From Pedobacter sp. KBS0701 (GTDB lineage: Bacteria > Bacteroidota > Bacteroidia > Sphingobacteriales > Sphingobacteriaceae), in NCBI RefSeq assembly GCF_005938645.2, contig NZ_CP042171.1:5208001-5272000 (forward strand): 64,000 nt of DNA. Reading direction: 5' to 3'. A program made the position numbers and the translations under genes. The notes beneath the pieces were generated by a model, which was not told where the DNA came from, ran no database searches, and saw only the letters and a program-made list of their open reading frames with translations. This document shows, piece by piece, positions 8,752 to 18,307 of this stretch (position 1 is its first letter; every line of letters begins with the position of its first letter).

Positions 8752-11700
8752 CTAAAATGATAATTTTAAAAATCCACCATAGGTTCTTGTTTGAGGCTGG
8801 CCGTTATACTCAATCCCCTGTCCGTTACCCACACCCAAAAGGTTGTTCTCCGGATCTAAGTGAGGGAAATTAGGCGCATACATCAATAGGTTTCTTCCTG
8901 TTAAACCAACATTAATCCCTTTTATAAAGCTTAGTTTGTTTAATAATTTGCCTGGGATGCGATAAGATAGCGTCGCTTCCCTCAACCTGATCCAGGAACC
9001 GTCAAAAACCGCATATTGCTGTGCTGCTGAAGAATACAAATCGCTATAGTATTGTTCGGCCGTAATTAAGGTATTGTTTGGCGTACCATCAGCATATACG
9101 GCATTGTGCACATATAAACGATCTCTGTTACCTGTTTCTGCAGCAACACCATATCTTCTTAAATCAGTAATTGTTCTCGAATAAATATCGCCGCCATAAC
9201 GGATATCGGCAAATAAACTTAATGATAAACCTTTGTAAGAGAAGGTTGTATTTACACCACCCGTCCATTTTGGATTTGGATCACCAATCGGCTGTAATTC
9301 TGTGGTATTGATCTGGCCAGAGCTTAACCTACCATTTGCATCCACAACATCCTTACCATTAAGTTTTTTAAATACCTGACCGAATAGTGTTCCATACTGA
9401 TATCCGGTAACAATGCGGCCCTGAGGATTGGTAAAACCACCGTTACCAATAAATGGTACACCCGGAGCCAGTTCTACCACTTCGTTTCTTCCTTTGGTAA
9501 AGTTTACAGATAAATCCCAGTTAAAGTTTCTCGATTTTACCGGTGTTCCACTGATCAACAACTCGATACCATGGGCTTTTAAGGTTCCGGCATTTAACAG
9601 GGTACTGCTAAAACCAGAAGAGGGCGCGCTAGGGACAGAAAATATAATGTCGGTACTTTTGGTACTATAGTACGCAACATCGATACTTAATCTGTCTTTT
9701 AAAAGCTTAGCCTCTAAACCAACTTCTCTTGAAGCCGTAAATTCAGGTTTAATATTAATGTTACCAGCAGCATTTGAAAAAGTTTGACCATTTACCCCAT
9801 TAAATGGAAATATTAAATTTGGCCCAAAACCATCAGAAGGACCTGCAGTACCAAAATAGGTGCCTGTACTGTAAATTGGTGCTTCTCTACCTACCTTCGC
9901 GTAGTTAGCCCTGATTTTCAAATAAGTTAAAATATCATTTTGTTTTAACTGAGGGAAAGCCTCTGTTGCGATAAAACTGGCATCTAATTTAGGATAAAAA
10001 TAACTTCTTTTATCAGGGGCAAAGGTTGAAGAAACATCTCTACGTCCTGTAAACGACAGATATACAAAAGATTTATAATCTAAACTAACATCGGCATACA
10101 CTCCCACCAAACTTTGTTCTCGTATAGTTTGAAGCGGAACATAAGTCAAGGTATTAGAGATATTGTAGTTATGTGCTGCCTGTATGCCATTACCCGTAAC
10201 TTGTAACTGATCTGTTCTTCTGTAGTTAATCTCGTTACCCAATAAAAATCTGGCGCCAAAGTCTTTTAAAAACCTTTTGCTGGCCACCAAATTGAAGTAC
10301 GAACTTACCTCACGCCTGTTGGTGGTGTTATCTATAATGGAACCAGCCCTACTTGCCGATTGGTTATTGTTAGAAGATTTTTCATTAATAGTTTTCGATA
10401 CATTGGTATATTGATCGATACCAATTTTATAATTAGCACTTAACCAGTCTGCTATTTTATAATCTAAACCAACATTACCAATAGCCCGGTCTATCTTTTG
10501 CTTATATAAAACATATTTAATTGACCATAGCGGGTTATCTGTGCCTAAAACATTATAATAAGTATAACCCGCATTATTAACACGGTTGCTTGGTATATTA
10601 TTTAAACCTGCTGCCGTTTCAAATGGATAATTTGCAAGGTTGTACGTTCTCGGCAAAGTCATACCATCAAATAACGGATTAGACCTTGCATTACCTGTAG
10701 GGGTACCTACAGAATTATTATGAATGTACTGAATCGAAGAACTAATGGTTAAATTTTTACTCAATTGTGTACTGGCATTAACGGTAAAGTTATTTTTAGC
10801 CAAAGTATTATTATCGATATACCCACTTTCTTTAAAATTTCCATAATTAAAGTAATAAGCCGTTTTTTCGGTACCACCAGAAAAAGTAACATTGTTCTGT
10901 AGATTATAACCTCCTTTAAATATATCCTTAACATTATCCGGATAAGCGGTAAGGGTTTCTGGGTTACCAAGGTAATTGGTAACTGTTTGTCCTGTTATTT
11001 TAGCCCCCCACGACATTTGCGAAAAAGAATCATATAATCCATTTGCACCCTGAGAATATTGATTTTGATAATCCGGTAAACGGTTAACCTCTATATAATT
11101 GTAGTTACTGCTTAATTCTACTTTTCCGGCCTGTCCTCTACTTCCTTTTTTAGTAGTTACAATTACCGCCCCGGCAACAGCCCTGGAGCCATAAAGTACG
11201 GCGGCAGCTGGTCCTTTCAAAATCGTTACCGACTCAATGTCATCCTGGTTTAGATCAATACCCCTGTTTGAATTTGTACTTCCCGTATTTACGGATTGGT
11301 CACCTCCACCATTATCAATTGGAATACCATCTAACACCCATAGCGGCTGGTTCGATCCGGTAAAAGTGGTGGCCTGCCTGATATTAATATTTGATGATGC
11401 TCCTGTTGCACCGCCGGTTGATAGAATTTTTACACCCGCTACTTTACCTGCTAAAGCATTTACCACATTGGTTGAACGACCAGCGGTTAATTTTGAGGCA
11501 TCAATGGTAGTAGCTGCGTAACCTAAAGATTTGGCTTCTCTTTTTTGGCCTAATGCCGTTACCACAACTTCTGATAGTGACTTTGAATCTGTTTCTAAAG
11601 ATGCATTTACAACGCTACCCCTGATGGCAATTTCTTGAATTGAATAGCCTACCGAAGAAAAAATTAGCACTTTGGCGCCAGCACTTACCTTGATGGAAAA

Positions 11701-11880
11701 TTTACCTGCGGCATTTGTAGAAACGCCAGAGTTTGACGCATCTTTAATTCGTACACTTACGCCAGGGAGCGGTAATCCATCTTCCTGAGCCGTAACTGTT
11801 CCAGTGATTGTTCGGTCTTGCGCTATTGCTGAGGTGGCAATAAATAGCAATATGAACAAACTTTGTAGAAGTTTTTTCAT
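8752..11880 (-). CDS. SusC/RagA-family TonB-linked outer-membrane protein, operon A
   Basis: A 1042-aa TonB-dependent transporter. The order is signal peptide (cleavage after IAQ), a carboxypeptidase-D regulatory-like beta domain (about 25-105), a plug domain beginning near SLSEVVVTALG with the SusC signature LKGPAAAVLYGSRA, and a large beta barrel ending in a terminal Phe (LKLSF). It has no N-terminal STN domain, so it is not expected to signal to an anti-sigma factor. Its first 40 residues and its promoter are almost identical to those of operon B although the barrels differ greatly. It forms the import channel for whatever the SusD lipoprotein binds. Confidence 0.95.
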   Translation of the reverse strand: MKKLLQSLFILLFIATSAIAQDRTITGTVTAQEDGLPLPGVSVRIKDASNSGVSTNAAGKFSIKVSAGAKVLIFSSVGYSIQEIAIRGSVVNASLETDSKSLSEVVVTALGQKREAKSLGYAATTIDASKLTAGRSTNVVNALAGKVAGVKILSTGGATGASSNINIRQATTFTGSNQPLWVLDGIPIDNGGGDQSVNTGSTNSNRGIDLNQDDIESVTILKGPAAAVLYGSRAVAGAVIVTTKKGSRGQAGKVELSSNYNYIEVNRLPDYQNQYSQGANGLYDSFSQMSWGAKITGQTVTNYLGNPETLTAYPDNVKDIFKGGYNLQNNVTFSGGTEKTAYYFNYGNFKESGYIDNNTLAKNNFTVNASTQLSKNLTISSSIQYIHNNSVGTPTGNARSNPLFDGMTLPRTYNLANYPFETAAGLNNIPSNRVNNAGYTYYNVLGTDNPLWSIKYVLYKQKIDRAIGNVGLDYKIADWLSANYKIGIDQYTNVSKTINEKSSNNNQSASRAGSIIDNTTNRREVSSYFNLVASKRFLKDFGARFLLGNEINYRRTDQLQVTGNGIQAAHNYNISNTLTYVPLQTIREQSLVGVYADVSLDYKSFVYLSFTGRRDVSSTFAPDKRSYFYPKLDASFIATEAFPQLKQNDILTYLKIRANYAKVGREAPIYSTGTYFGTAGPSDGFGPNLIFPFNGVNGQTFSNAAGNINIKPEFTASREVGLEAKLLKDRLSIDVAYYSTKSTDIIFSVPSAPSSGFSSTLLNAGTLKAHGIELLISGTPVKSRNFNWDLSVNFTKGRNEVVELAPGVPFIGNGGFTNPQGRIVTGYQYGTLFGQVFKKLNGKDVVDANGRLSSGQINTTELQPIGDPNPKWTGGVNTTFSYKGLSLSLFADIRYGGDIYSRTITDLRRYGVAAETGNRDRLYVHNAVYADGTPNNTLITAEQYYSDLYSSAAQQYAVFDGSWIRLREATLSYRIPGKLLNKLSFIKGINVGLTGRNLLMYAPNFPHLDPENNLLGVGNGQGIEYNGQPQTRTYGGFLKLSF

Positions 11881-11905
11881 AAAAAAGTTTAGTTTAGTTA
11901 ATAAT

Positions 11906-11937
11906 ACAATATAGAATTTAGTATTTTGTAATACAAA
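11906..11937 (-). promoter_or_regulatory. Probable promoter of Sus operon A
   Basis: On the minus strand TTTG (complement of 11934-11937) is followed after exactly 20 bases by TATATTGT (complement of 11906-11913). This resembles the Bacteroidota -33 TTTG / -7 TAnnTTTG pair with one mismatch in the -7 box. The same pair with the same 20-base spacing occurs before susC B and in the decayed susC copy at 17.1 kb. Confidence 0.45.
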
Positions 11938-12037
11938 TTTTACGATTTAATTTTCAGTCATCGATCAAAGTGCTTATCATATAGATGACAAGCTACTTGT
12001 TATAAAAAAAAGACCGCTATTATTTGTATATAAATTT

Positions 12038-12110
12038 GCCAGCTACATAATTGAATTGGGTATTGTATTTCGGATTGATTTTTATTGGTCATCGTGTGGA
12101 TAAGAAGTAG
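12038..12110 (+). pseudogene. Decayed duplicate of the doxX 3' end
   Basis: This stretch aligns with the last 84 bases of doxX (6657-6740). Shared blocks are GCCAGC, a near-match to AATTGAGTTGG, TATTGTATTT, TTGATTTTTATTGG, and the ending GATAAGAAGTA followed by G instead of A. Small deletions break the frame. As after the intact doxX, a terminator and a minus-strand SusD gene follow immediately. The arrangement says that doxX 3' end plus a Sus operon was once copied as a unit. Confidence 0.75.
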
Positions 12111-12123
12111 TCTGAACATGATA

Positions 12124-12162
12124 TTACGACAAAAGCCATCATTATGCTGGCTTTTGTCGTAA
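12124..12162 (-). terminator. Terminator of Sus operon B
   Basis: The arms 12124-12138 and 12148-12162 are perfectly complementary over 15 bases (core ACGACAAAAGCCA) around a nine-base loop. The hairpin lies 18 bases beyond the susD B stop codon in the minus-strand direction. Confidence 0.8.
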
Positions 12163-12180
12163 ATAAAATTCACAGTTAAA

Positions 12181-13632
12181 TTAATTCGGAACGGCCAACT
12201 TATTATTTTGAATCTCGGTTGCAGAAATTGGCCAGATATAACCAGCAGTATTGAATGGAATAGCTGGAGCAGTACCTTGAGGACCACTTTTTGCTACGAA
12301 ACCCGCACCTAACCTCATCACATCCGGAGATCTGAAACCTTCACCCAAAAGCTCAATTCTTCTTTCGGTAAGGATGGTATTTTTTAAGTTAGCAGGTAAT
12401 AAATCGGTCGCAGGAAACACATATGTTGGATTTGAACGTTGCCTAACAGCTGTTAACAGTGAAATAGAACGTACCGGATCAGAAACTACGGTCGCCTCCG
12501 CCAGGTTTAGTAATACCTCTGCATATCTAATTACCGGGACGTAATCAGTATATGGCGATGGTTTTTTAAACTTAGTTAAATAGGTGTTTGCGCCCACTGC
12601 GCTGGTAAGTGTCTTCCTGGCATCAACTGATGCTGCGGCAAATGCAGCATTACCAAATATCCCTGCAGTATTCAAGTAATATTCCTGATTACCACCGGCA
12701 CTTTCAATATTATAATAATAAGCCAATTGGTTTTGTGTTCCAGGTGCATCAAGATCAGACATAGGAAAAGTTAAAAGGGCTTCAGGTCCAATATAACTTC
12801 CACCAAATACCGTTGCAATATTGGTTTCTAATTTGTTGGCTACACCGGTTGATGCGACAAAAGGAGCTGTAGCACTAACAATTTTATTGGCTTCAGTTAC
12901 AACTAATGGCAAATTACCCATTGATAGATATACCCTGGTTTTTAATGCAATTGCTGTATTTCTAGACGCTCTGGTTGCAACTAATGTCAAAGCCAGGTCT
13001 GGTTCAGCTTCATCTAAATCTTTTAAAATTTGGGCATATACCTCTGCTACGGTGCTTCTTTTTAAATCGTTGCCAGTTAAATCTTTTTCAGCCCTAAGTC
13101 TTAATGGCACACCTAAACTAGATCCATTATCTGTAATGTAAGGTTTGGCATAAAGCTGCAATAAACTGTAGTAAGAAAGCGCACGCATTACTTTAGCCTC
13201 AGCAATGTACTGTTTTGCCACTGCTGGAGTAAGTAAAGCTGCATTAGCATTAATCCCTTCCATTACCAGATTTGCCCTATTAATAGCGGCATACATCGCC
13301 CCCCATAAACCTGTAACCTCGCTTGTATTTGAGGTTACGTTAAATCTCCATGTTTCTAAATTGGTTACCCCATTTGGCTTGTTTACGATAAAATCTTCTC
13401 CCCTAATATCGTTATAAATAAGGTAGCGGCCGCCATAAAAGTTACCGCTCTTAACTCCGGCATAAACACCACGAAGTTCAGAAAGGATACGATCAGGGCT
13501 AGAAAAAGCCTCTTCAGTTGGCAATGAGGTTTTTGGAGCTGTATTTAAGAAATCCTTTTTACACGAAGTAGTAAACAGCAATGGCGCAGCTATAAAAAGG
13601 TATTTTATTTTATTATTTATATTAATCTTCAT
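12181..13632 (-). CDS. SusD/RagB-family nutrient-binding lipoprotein, operon B (classical RagB type)
   Basis: A 483-aa lipoprotein with lipobox FTTSC and mature start KKDFLNTAPK. Unlike the other four SusD proteins here, it has the classical RagB/SusD architecture: an N-terminal SusD-like segment with AEAKVMRALSYYSLLQLYAKPY and the C-terminal RagB domain with YAEVLLNLAEA and LTERRIELLGEGFRSPDVMRL. It lies 12 bases after susC B and is the last gene before a strong terminator. The different SusD subtype suggests that operon B serves another class of substrate, although its SusC shares its 5' end with operon A. Confidence 0.93.
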   Translation of the reverse strand: MKININNKIKYLFIAAPLLFTTSCKKDFLNTAPKTSLPTEEAFSSPDRILSELRGVYAGVKSGNFYGGRYLIYNDIRGEDFIVNKPNGVTNLETWRFNVTSNTSEVTGLWGAMYAAINRANLVMEGINANAALLTPAVAKQYIAEAKVMRALSYYSLLQLYAKPYITDNGSSLGVPLRLRAEKDLTGNDLKRSTVAEVYAQILKDLDEAEPDLALTLVATRASRNTAIALKTRVYLSMGNLPLVVTEANKIVSATAPFVASTGVANKLETNIATVFGGSYIGPEALLTFPMSDLDAPGTQNQLAYYYNIESAGGNQEYYLNTAGIFGNAAFAAASVDARKTLTSAVGANTYLTKFKKPSPYTDYVPVIRYAEVLLNLAEATVVSDPVRSISLLTAVRQRSNPTYVFPATDLLPANLKNTILTERRIELLGEGFRSPDVMRLGAGFVAKSGPQGTAPAIPFNTAGYIWPISATEIQNNKLAVPN

Positions 13633-13644
13633 GACTGTCTATTT

Positions 13645-16600
13645 TTAAAATCCAACATTGATACCAAACGTAAATGTTCTTGCAGATGGAACTGAGTTTC
13701 GATCTACCCCTGGCGCTAAACTACCACTGTTACCAGCTGCCGTAGAGTTTCCGTTAACAGAAACCTCGGGATCTGGTCCTGGATAATCAGAAATAATCCA
13801 AAGATTACTTGATTGTGCATAAACCCTTACATTAGAAATCCCGTATTTATTCAAAAGTGATTTTGGCAAAGTATAACCTATTGCCAGATTACGAACTTTT
13901 AAGAAGTTACCAGAAAATACATTCTGCGACTGTGCAAAGGCCGAACCATTTGATACATTATCCCCATAAACAACCCTAGGAATATCGGTAATCTGACCAG
14001 GCGTAGTCCACCTGTTCATCATACCTGCTTCATTGTTCCAGAAACGTTGATCGCGAAGCCCTGCTAAAGAGCCATAATAAACCTTGTTACCTCCGGAGAA
14101 CGTTAAACCTAAAGTTAAATCGAAAGCTTTATAACGAAAGTTATTATCTAAGCCACCAAACCATTTTGGAATAGCCTGTCCAGTTATCGTTGCATCTAGA
14201 GCAGCATCAATTGCCGGCGCATTTGTACCTGCATTTGGCCCCTCTAAGTATTGATAACGTGCTGCTGCTGCTCTCTGGAAGCTAAATCTTAATTTTTGTC
14301 CAAATCTATTCACAAAAATTCGTTCACCAGTAGCTGGGTCCACACCTGCGGTTGGTACAGTGTAAATTGATCCAATTGGATAACCGACACGGGTAATATT
14401 AGCCGTTTCCAACTGGGTTACACCAAAAAGATCGGCATCGTTATTACCTAATGCAGTTACCTCATTTTTCAGAGTACTGAAAGTAAATGAAGTAGACCAC
14501 GTAAAATTATCAGTATCAAAGTTTCTTGAATTAACAGCAAATTCAAACCCTTTGTTATACATTTTACCTACGTTTGTTGTAATTGCATTGTTTGGTATCC
14601 CTTTCGAGGGTGCCTGAGGGGCATTTTGAATTAGATTATCTATGTTATTGTGGTAATAATCAACATCTAGTGTGAAACGGCCTCCTAAAAACTCCAGGTT
14701 CACACCAATATCAGCTTTTTTACTGGTTTCCCAGGTTAAATTAGGATTTCCCGCTTGAGAAAAAGACAATGCTGCATCTGAACCGTACAACCCTGGACTA
14801 TATAAAAACAATGCCGGATAATTACCAATATTGATATTACCAACTTCACCATAACTACCTCGAATTTTAAAGCGGGTTAAAATTTTACTGATCCCTGAAT
14901 TTTTGTAAAAAGATTCTTCTGAAAGGGCCCATCCGGCAGAAGCACCGCCAAAGTTACCATATTTGTTTCCTGCTGATAAACCAGAGTATCCATCACGGCG
15001 GAAAGACCCTGTGATGTAATATTTCTTTTTGTAATCATAGTTAACACTACCGAAAAATGAACGGAAAGCATTATCGAATTGTATTAAATTAGCCGGTGTA
15101 ATTGCCCCAAACGATCCTTGATAAACCTCAATGAACGGATCGATAACATTTTGGCGTGTTGCACCATAACCATACGACTTAGTATACTGATCTTCTGCAC
15201 CGATAAAACCACCAATAGTATGATCGCCAAAAGTATTGGAATAATTTAAAGTATTCGACCAGTTCCATCGGCTATTTTTAACATAATTACTGGTTGCGCC
15301 GCCATTGTATGCAAATCCATCTCCCTGCAATCTGTTTACAAAAACATTATTATCAAGTTTTAAATTATCAATGCTATAATTGGTTTTAAATGTTAAACCC
15401 TTTAACAACTGAACAGAGACATACCCGTTTGCAATTAATCTATCGCTTTCTGAAGTATTTTTATCAAGATTTACCAAAACAGCTGCGTTAGGATAATTTG
15501 ATGCAATTAGGTTTGCCCCTAAACCTATGGCTGAACCGGCAACATTATATGAGCCATCTTCATTATATGGTGAAACGTTTGGAGGAAGTACAATAGCTAA
15601 TCGACCTAAACCACCAGTATTAAATGATGAACCTGGAAGAGACCCCGTATTTGGCGCCCGGTTCAACGTGTTACTATACGAGAAGTTGGTACCGATAGTC
15701 ACATTTTTGAATAATTTATGATCAAGATTTACACGTCCATTTTTTCTTTCAAATGAGTTATTGATAATGAAACCTTCCTGATTACTGTATCCTAAAGAAA
15801 CAAAATAAGATGTTTTATCTGTTGCCCCGGAAAAATTCAATGCATGATTTTGAGAGGTCGCGGTTCTGTAAGCATAGTCGTACCAGTTGGTTTCTACCTG
15901 GGTACCATCCGTTTTTGTTTGCAAAAAGAATGCAGGTGCTAAACCAATGTTAGTTCTTGCCTCATTCTTAATTTGTACATACTCGGCTGCATTTAACAAA
16001 GGGTTTAGATTCTGTGCTTTGGATGTACCAACCCAGCCCTCATAATTTACCTTTGTTGATCCTTGTTTACCTTTTTTAGTTGTGATTACCACAACCCCAT
16101 TGGCTGCCCTCGAACCATAAATGGCTGATGATGCAGCATCTTTTAAGATATCAATCGATTCTATATCTGCAGGGTTAATGTCTCCTAAGGCATTTCCAGC
16201 GGCACTATTTGTTGATTGATCGCCCGTGAATACCGGAATACCATCTACAATAATTAGCGGATAAGAACTTAAAGAGATGGAATTTACTCCACGCACCCTA
16301 AAAACCGGAGGATTATTTAGCAATCCGTTTGGCTGAATAATATTCACACCCGCAGCCTTACCAGCTAACGCTTGTTCGAAACTCTGTACGGGTTGGTTTT
16401 TTAATTTTTCTCCGCTCACACTCGCTATTGATCCGGTAACATCCTTTTTTGACTGTGTAGTATAACCTGTTACCACTACATCAGATAGTGTTTTAGAATC
16501 GCTTTGCAGTTGTATGTTAATTACATTACTACCGCCGATGGCTTTGGTTTGACTTAAGAAACCAATATAGGAGAATTCTAGAGTGGTAGCTTTGTTTGCG

Positions 16601-16791
16601 ACTTTAAGGGAATATCTACCATCCGCACCAGTAGTGGTTCCGCCTGATGCACCTTTAATTTTAACACTTACGCCAGGGAGCGGTAATCCATCTTCCTGAG
16701 CCGTAACTGTTCCAGTGATTGTTCGGTCTTGCGCTATTGCTGAGGTGGCAATAAATAGCAATATGAACAAACTTTGTAGAAGTTTTTTCAT
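13645..16791 (-). CDS. SusC/RagA-family TonB-linked outer-membrane protein, operon B
   Basis: A 1048-aa transporter with a signal peptide identical to that of operon A, a carboxypeptidase-regulatory-like domain, a plug domain (SDVVVTGYTTQ, and LKDAASSAIYGSRAANGVV) and a barrel ending NVGF. The DVVVTGY plug start and the LKDAA signature put it in the larger SusC subgroup that normally pairs with classical RagB-type SusD proteins, which agrees with its partner. The first 42 residues match SusC A, but sequence beyond the regulatory-like domain is only distantly related, so the 5' end looks exchanged or homogenised. Confidence 0.95.
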   Translation of the reverse strand: MKKLLQSLFILLFIATSAIAQDRTITGTVTAQEDGLPLPGVSVKIKGASGGTTTGADGRYSLKVANKATTLEFSYIGFLSQTKAIGGSNVINIQLQSDSKTLSDVVVTGYTTQSKKDVTGSIASVSGEKLKNQPVQSFEQALAGKAAGVNIIQPNGLLNNPPVFRVRGVNSISLSSYPLIIVDGIPVFTGDQSTNSAAGNALGDINPADIESIDILKDAASSAIYGSRAANGVVVITTKKGKQGSTKVNYEGWVGTSKAQNLNPLLNAAEYVQIKNEARTNIGLAPAFFLQTKTDGTQVETNWYDYAYRTATSQNHALNFSGATDKTSYFVSLGYSNQEGFIINNSFERKNGRVNLDHKLFKNVTIGTNFSYSNTLNRAPNTGSLPGSSFNTGGLGRLAIVLPPNVSPYNEDGSYNVAGSAIGLGANLIASNYPNAAVLVNLDKNTSESDRLIANGYVSVQLLKGLTFKTNYSIDNLKLDNNVFVNRLQGDGFAYNGGATSNYVKNSRWNWSNTLNYSNTFGDHTIGGFIGAEDQYTKSYGYGATRQNVIDPFIEVYQGSFGAITPANLIQFDNAFRSFFGSVNYDYKKKYYITGSFRRDGYSGLSAGNKYGNFGGASAGWALSEESFYKNSGISKILTRFKIRGSYGEVGNINIGNYPALFLYSPGLYGSDAALSFSQAGNPNLTWETSKKADIGVNLEFLGGRFTLDVDYYHNNIDNLIQNAPQAPSKGIPNNAITTNVGKMYNKGFEFAVNSRNFDTDNFTWSTSFTFSTLKNEVTALGNNDADLFGVTQLETANITRVGYPIGSIYTVPTAGVDPATGERIFVNRFGQKLRFSFQRAAAARYQYLEGPNAGTNAPAIDAALDATITGQAIPKWFGGLDNNFRYKAFDLTLGLTFSGGNKVYYGSLAGLRDQRFWNNEAGMMNRWTTPGQITDIPRVVYGDNVSNGSAFAQSQNVFSGNFLKVRNLAIGYTLPKSLLNKYGISNVRVYAQSSNLWIISDYPGPDPEVSVNGNSTAAGNSGSLAPGVDRNSVPSARTFTFGINVGF

Positions 16792-16819
16792 AAAAAAGTT
16801 TAGTTTAGTTAATAATAAT

Positions 16820-16851
16820 ACAATATAGAATTTAGTATTTTGTAATACAAA
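16820..16851 (-). promoter_or_regulatory. Probable promoter of Sus operon B
   Basis: The minus strand has TTTG (complement of 16848-16851), 20 bases, then TATATTGT (complement of 16820-16827), the same as in operon A. The leader between it and the ATG differs from operon A only by an extra three bases. Confidence 0.45.
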
Positions 16852-17027
16852 TTTTACAATAAAATTTTATTTTTTATTAAATCGAGCTAAACAAATTGAT
16901 TATTAGAAAAAAATGCGTAATCCTGCCATGCATACCTTACCTGCAACTAATGTGGTTCTCAAAAGCTGCATTTTTAGTTTGATATTTACCTGGAATTGGC
17001 TTATAGACATTTTGTGCCCATTATTTA

Positions 17028-17156
17028 TTCTATGTTGATACTGCTCCGGTTGCAATAAATAGCATAGAAAGAACAATCTCTACACGAGTTTTTCATAAAA
17101 GTTAGTCTAGTTTCGGTTAATAACACAATATAGCAATTAGAAAAGCTAGATGCAAA
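17028..17156 (-). pseudogene. Relic of a susC 5' end with promoter
   Basis: The region aligns with the start of susC A and B. GTTGCAATAAATAGCAT corresponds to signal-peptide codons, and AGTTTTTCATAAAA corresponds to the start codon and leader. ACAATATA (17125-17132) and CAAA (17153-17156) preserve the promoter boxes with the same 20-base spacing. Indels break the reading frame and nothing of the barrel remains. It marks a third, lost member of the A/B type. Confidence 0.7.
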
Positions 17157-18210
17157 TCTCAAAAAGCAAGAAAAATTATTTTTTTTAATAAAAACTAATC
17201 AAAAAGCTTGTTTTTGACTTCCATTCACAATCTAAGCGTAATAAACTGATATGGCCGTCATTAATAAAGGGAAAAATTCATCCAAAAAGATACAATTAGA
17301 TTAGAACGTTATTTAAAAGAGAGAATCACTTAAAAAAAATCTTATATCGCAAACATTTCTTTGATAATAACCTCTTCGACTATGAATTGAGGATAATATT
17401 GTAATGATGCGGCAAATGCTTACATCTAAATTTCTGGCCTTCCAATATTAACAAGAAAAAGGCCGCGATTACACGTTAAATTCACTGATATTTACTTTAT
17501 AGTTGATGAATTTCACAAGAATTCCGTTAAAACCAAAAAAACTTAATTTTAGAAAAGGTCTGCAGAAATTCTCCTAATGACTGAAAGCGGGGTAATCGGT
17601 ATCATGCTGCCATTCCAAATTATCAACCATTGGCCATGTTCCTTAAAACCTGTTCTGCCGTTTCATGCACAGGAATCTCATTTATAAATTCTACCCTGAT
17701 CAGGATCTGCAAAAACAATCGCATCAAGGCAAAAAAGGCATTTAAGTGAACCATAGAAGTTGGAAAATCTACAATGAGCTGGCCAACTGTATCTAGATTA
17801 ACCTGATCATCAACGACAGGGGAGAAATCTTGAATTTCGTCATCAGCCGGGAAAAAATGAAAGACAAAGGCCTCTGAAGAGGGAAGGTTTTCTAAAAAAT
17901 ATCTGGAAAACGCTTCGCGGACAAGTGCCACATATCTAATCAGTTTTCGAAATCCTGTTTATTGATGGTGTACACCTGTTGAGGGCATCCGCAACAAAAT
18001 AAAAAACTACCTGATGAATAACAGTTACAGGCATTTTAATAATCGAACTCAGGTTTTTATTATGTCTCTGTTTAATTGGTCAAGTTTTTATTCCCTGCTT
18101 CCCTCAGATTCCTACTCACGGAGCACGCCCTTGCTGTAAGTTAACATCCCCTCGATCAAGGCGCTTTCAGGCCTTCTGCCCTAGAGTTTACGCCCGTTCT
18201 GGGCGAAAAA
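17157..18210. other. Gene-poor gap between Sus operons B and C
   Basis: About 1 kb with only one weak open frame (17623-17931). The right part, 18060-18205, is clearly more GC-rich than its surroundings. On the minus strand it reads as a structured block including GGGCGTAAACTCTAGGGCAG and GAGTAGGAATCTGAGGGAAG, which reminds me of the 5' part of a bacterial group II intron. No intron-encoded reverse transcriptase is present, so at most it is a fossil. The rest holds nothing I can name. Confidence 0.35.
17623..17931 (-). CDS. Doubtful hypothetical protein
   Basis: An open frame of 102 codons with a GTG start and no recognisable domain. Its residues include an acidic stretch (FPADDEIQDFSPVVDDQ) and a hydrophobic one (LNAFFALMRLFLQILI). 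In-frame stop codons lie shortly upstream of the start. It lies in a gene-poor gap full of relics, so it may be a fragment of something decayed. I list it only because its composition is more protein-like than most spurious frames nearby. Confidence 0.25.
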   Translation of the reverse strand: MALVREAFSRYFLENLPSSEAFVFHFFPADDEIQDFSPVVDDQVNLDTVGQLIVDFPTSMVHLNAFFALMRLFLQILIRVEFINEIPVHETAEQVLRNMANG

Positions 18211-18242
18211 AAATAGCAACCGGAACAAACCGGTTGCTATTT
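18211..18242 (-). terminator. Terminator of Sus operon C
   Basis: AAATAGCAACCGG (18211-18223) pairs with CCGGTTGCTATTT (18230-18242) around AACAAA. The minus strand continues into a T tract. It lies about 65 bases after the susD C stop. Confidence 0.85.
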
Positions 18243-18307
18243 ATATGTTTATTTCTAATTTAGACGTTTAAGACCAAATTGATATTTCCAATATCAAACC
18301 ATAGAAA

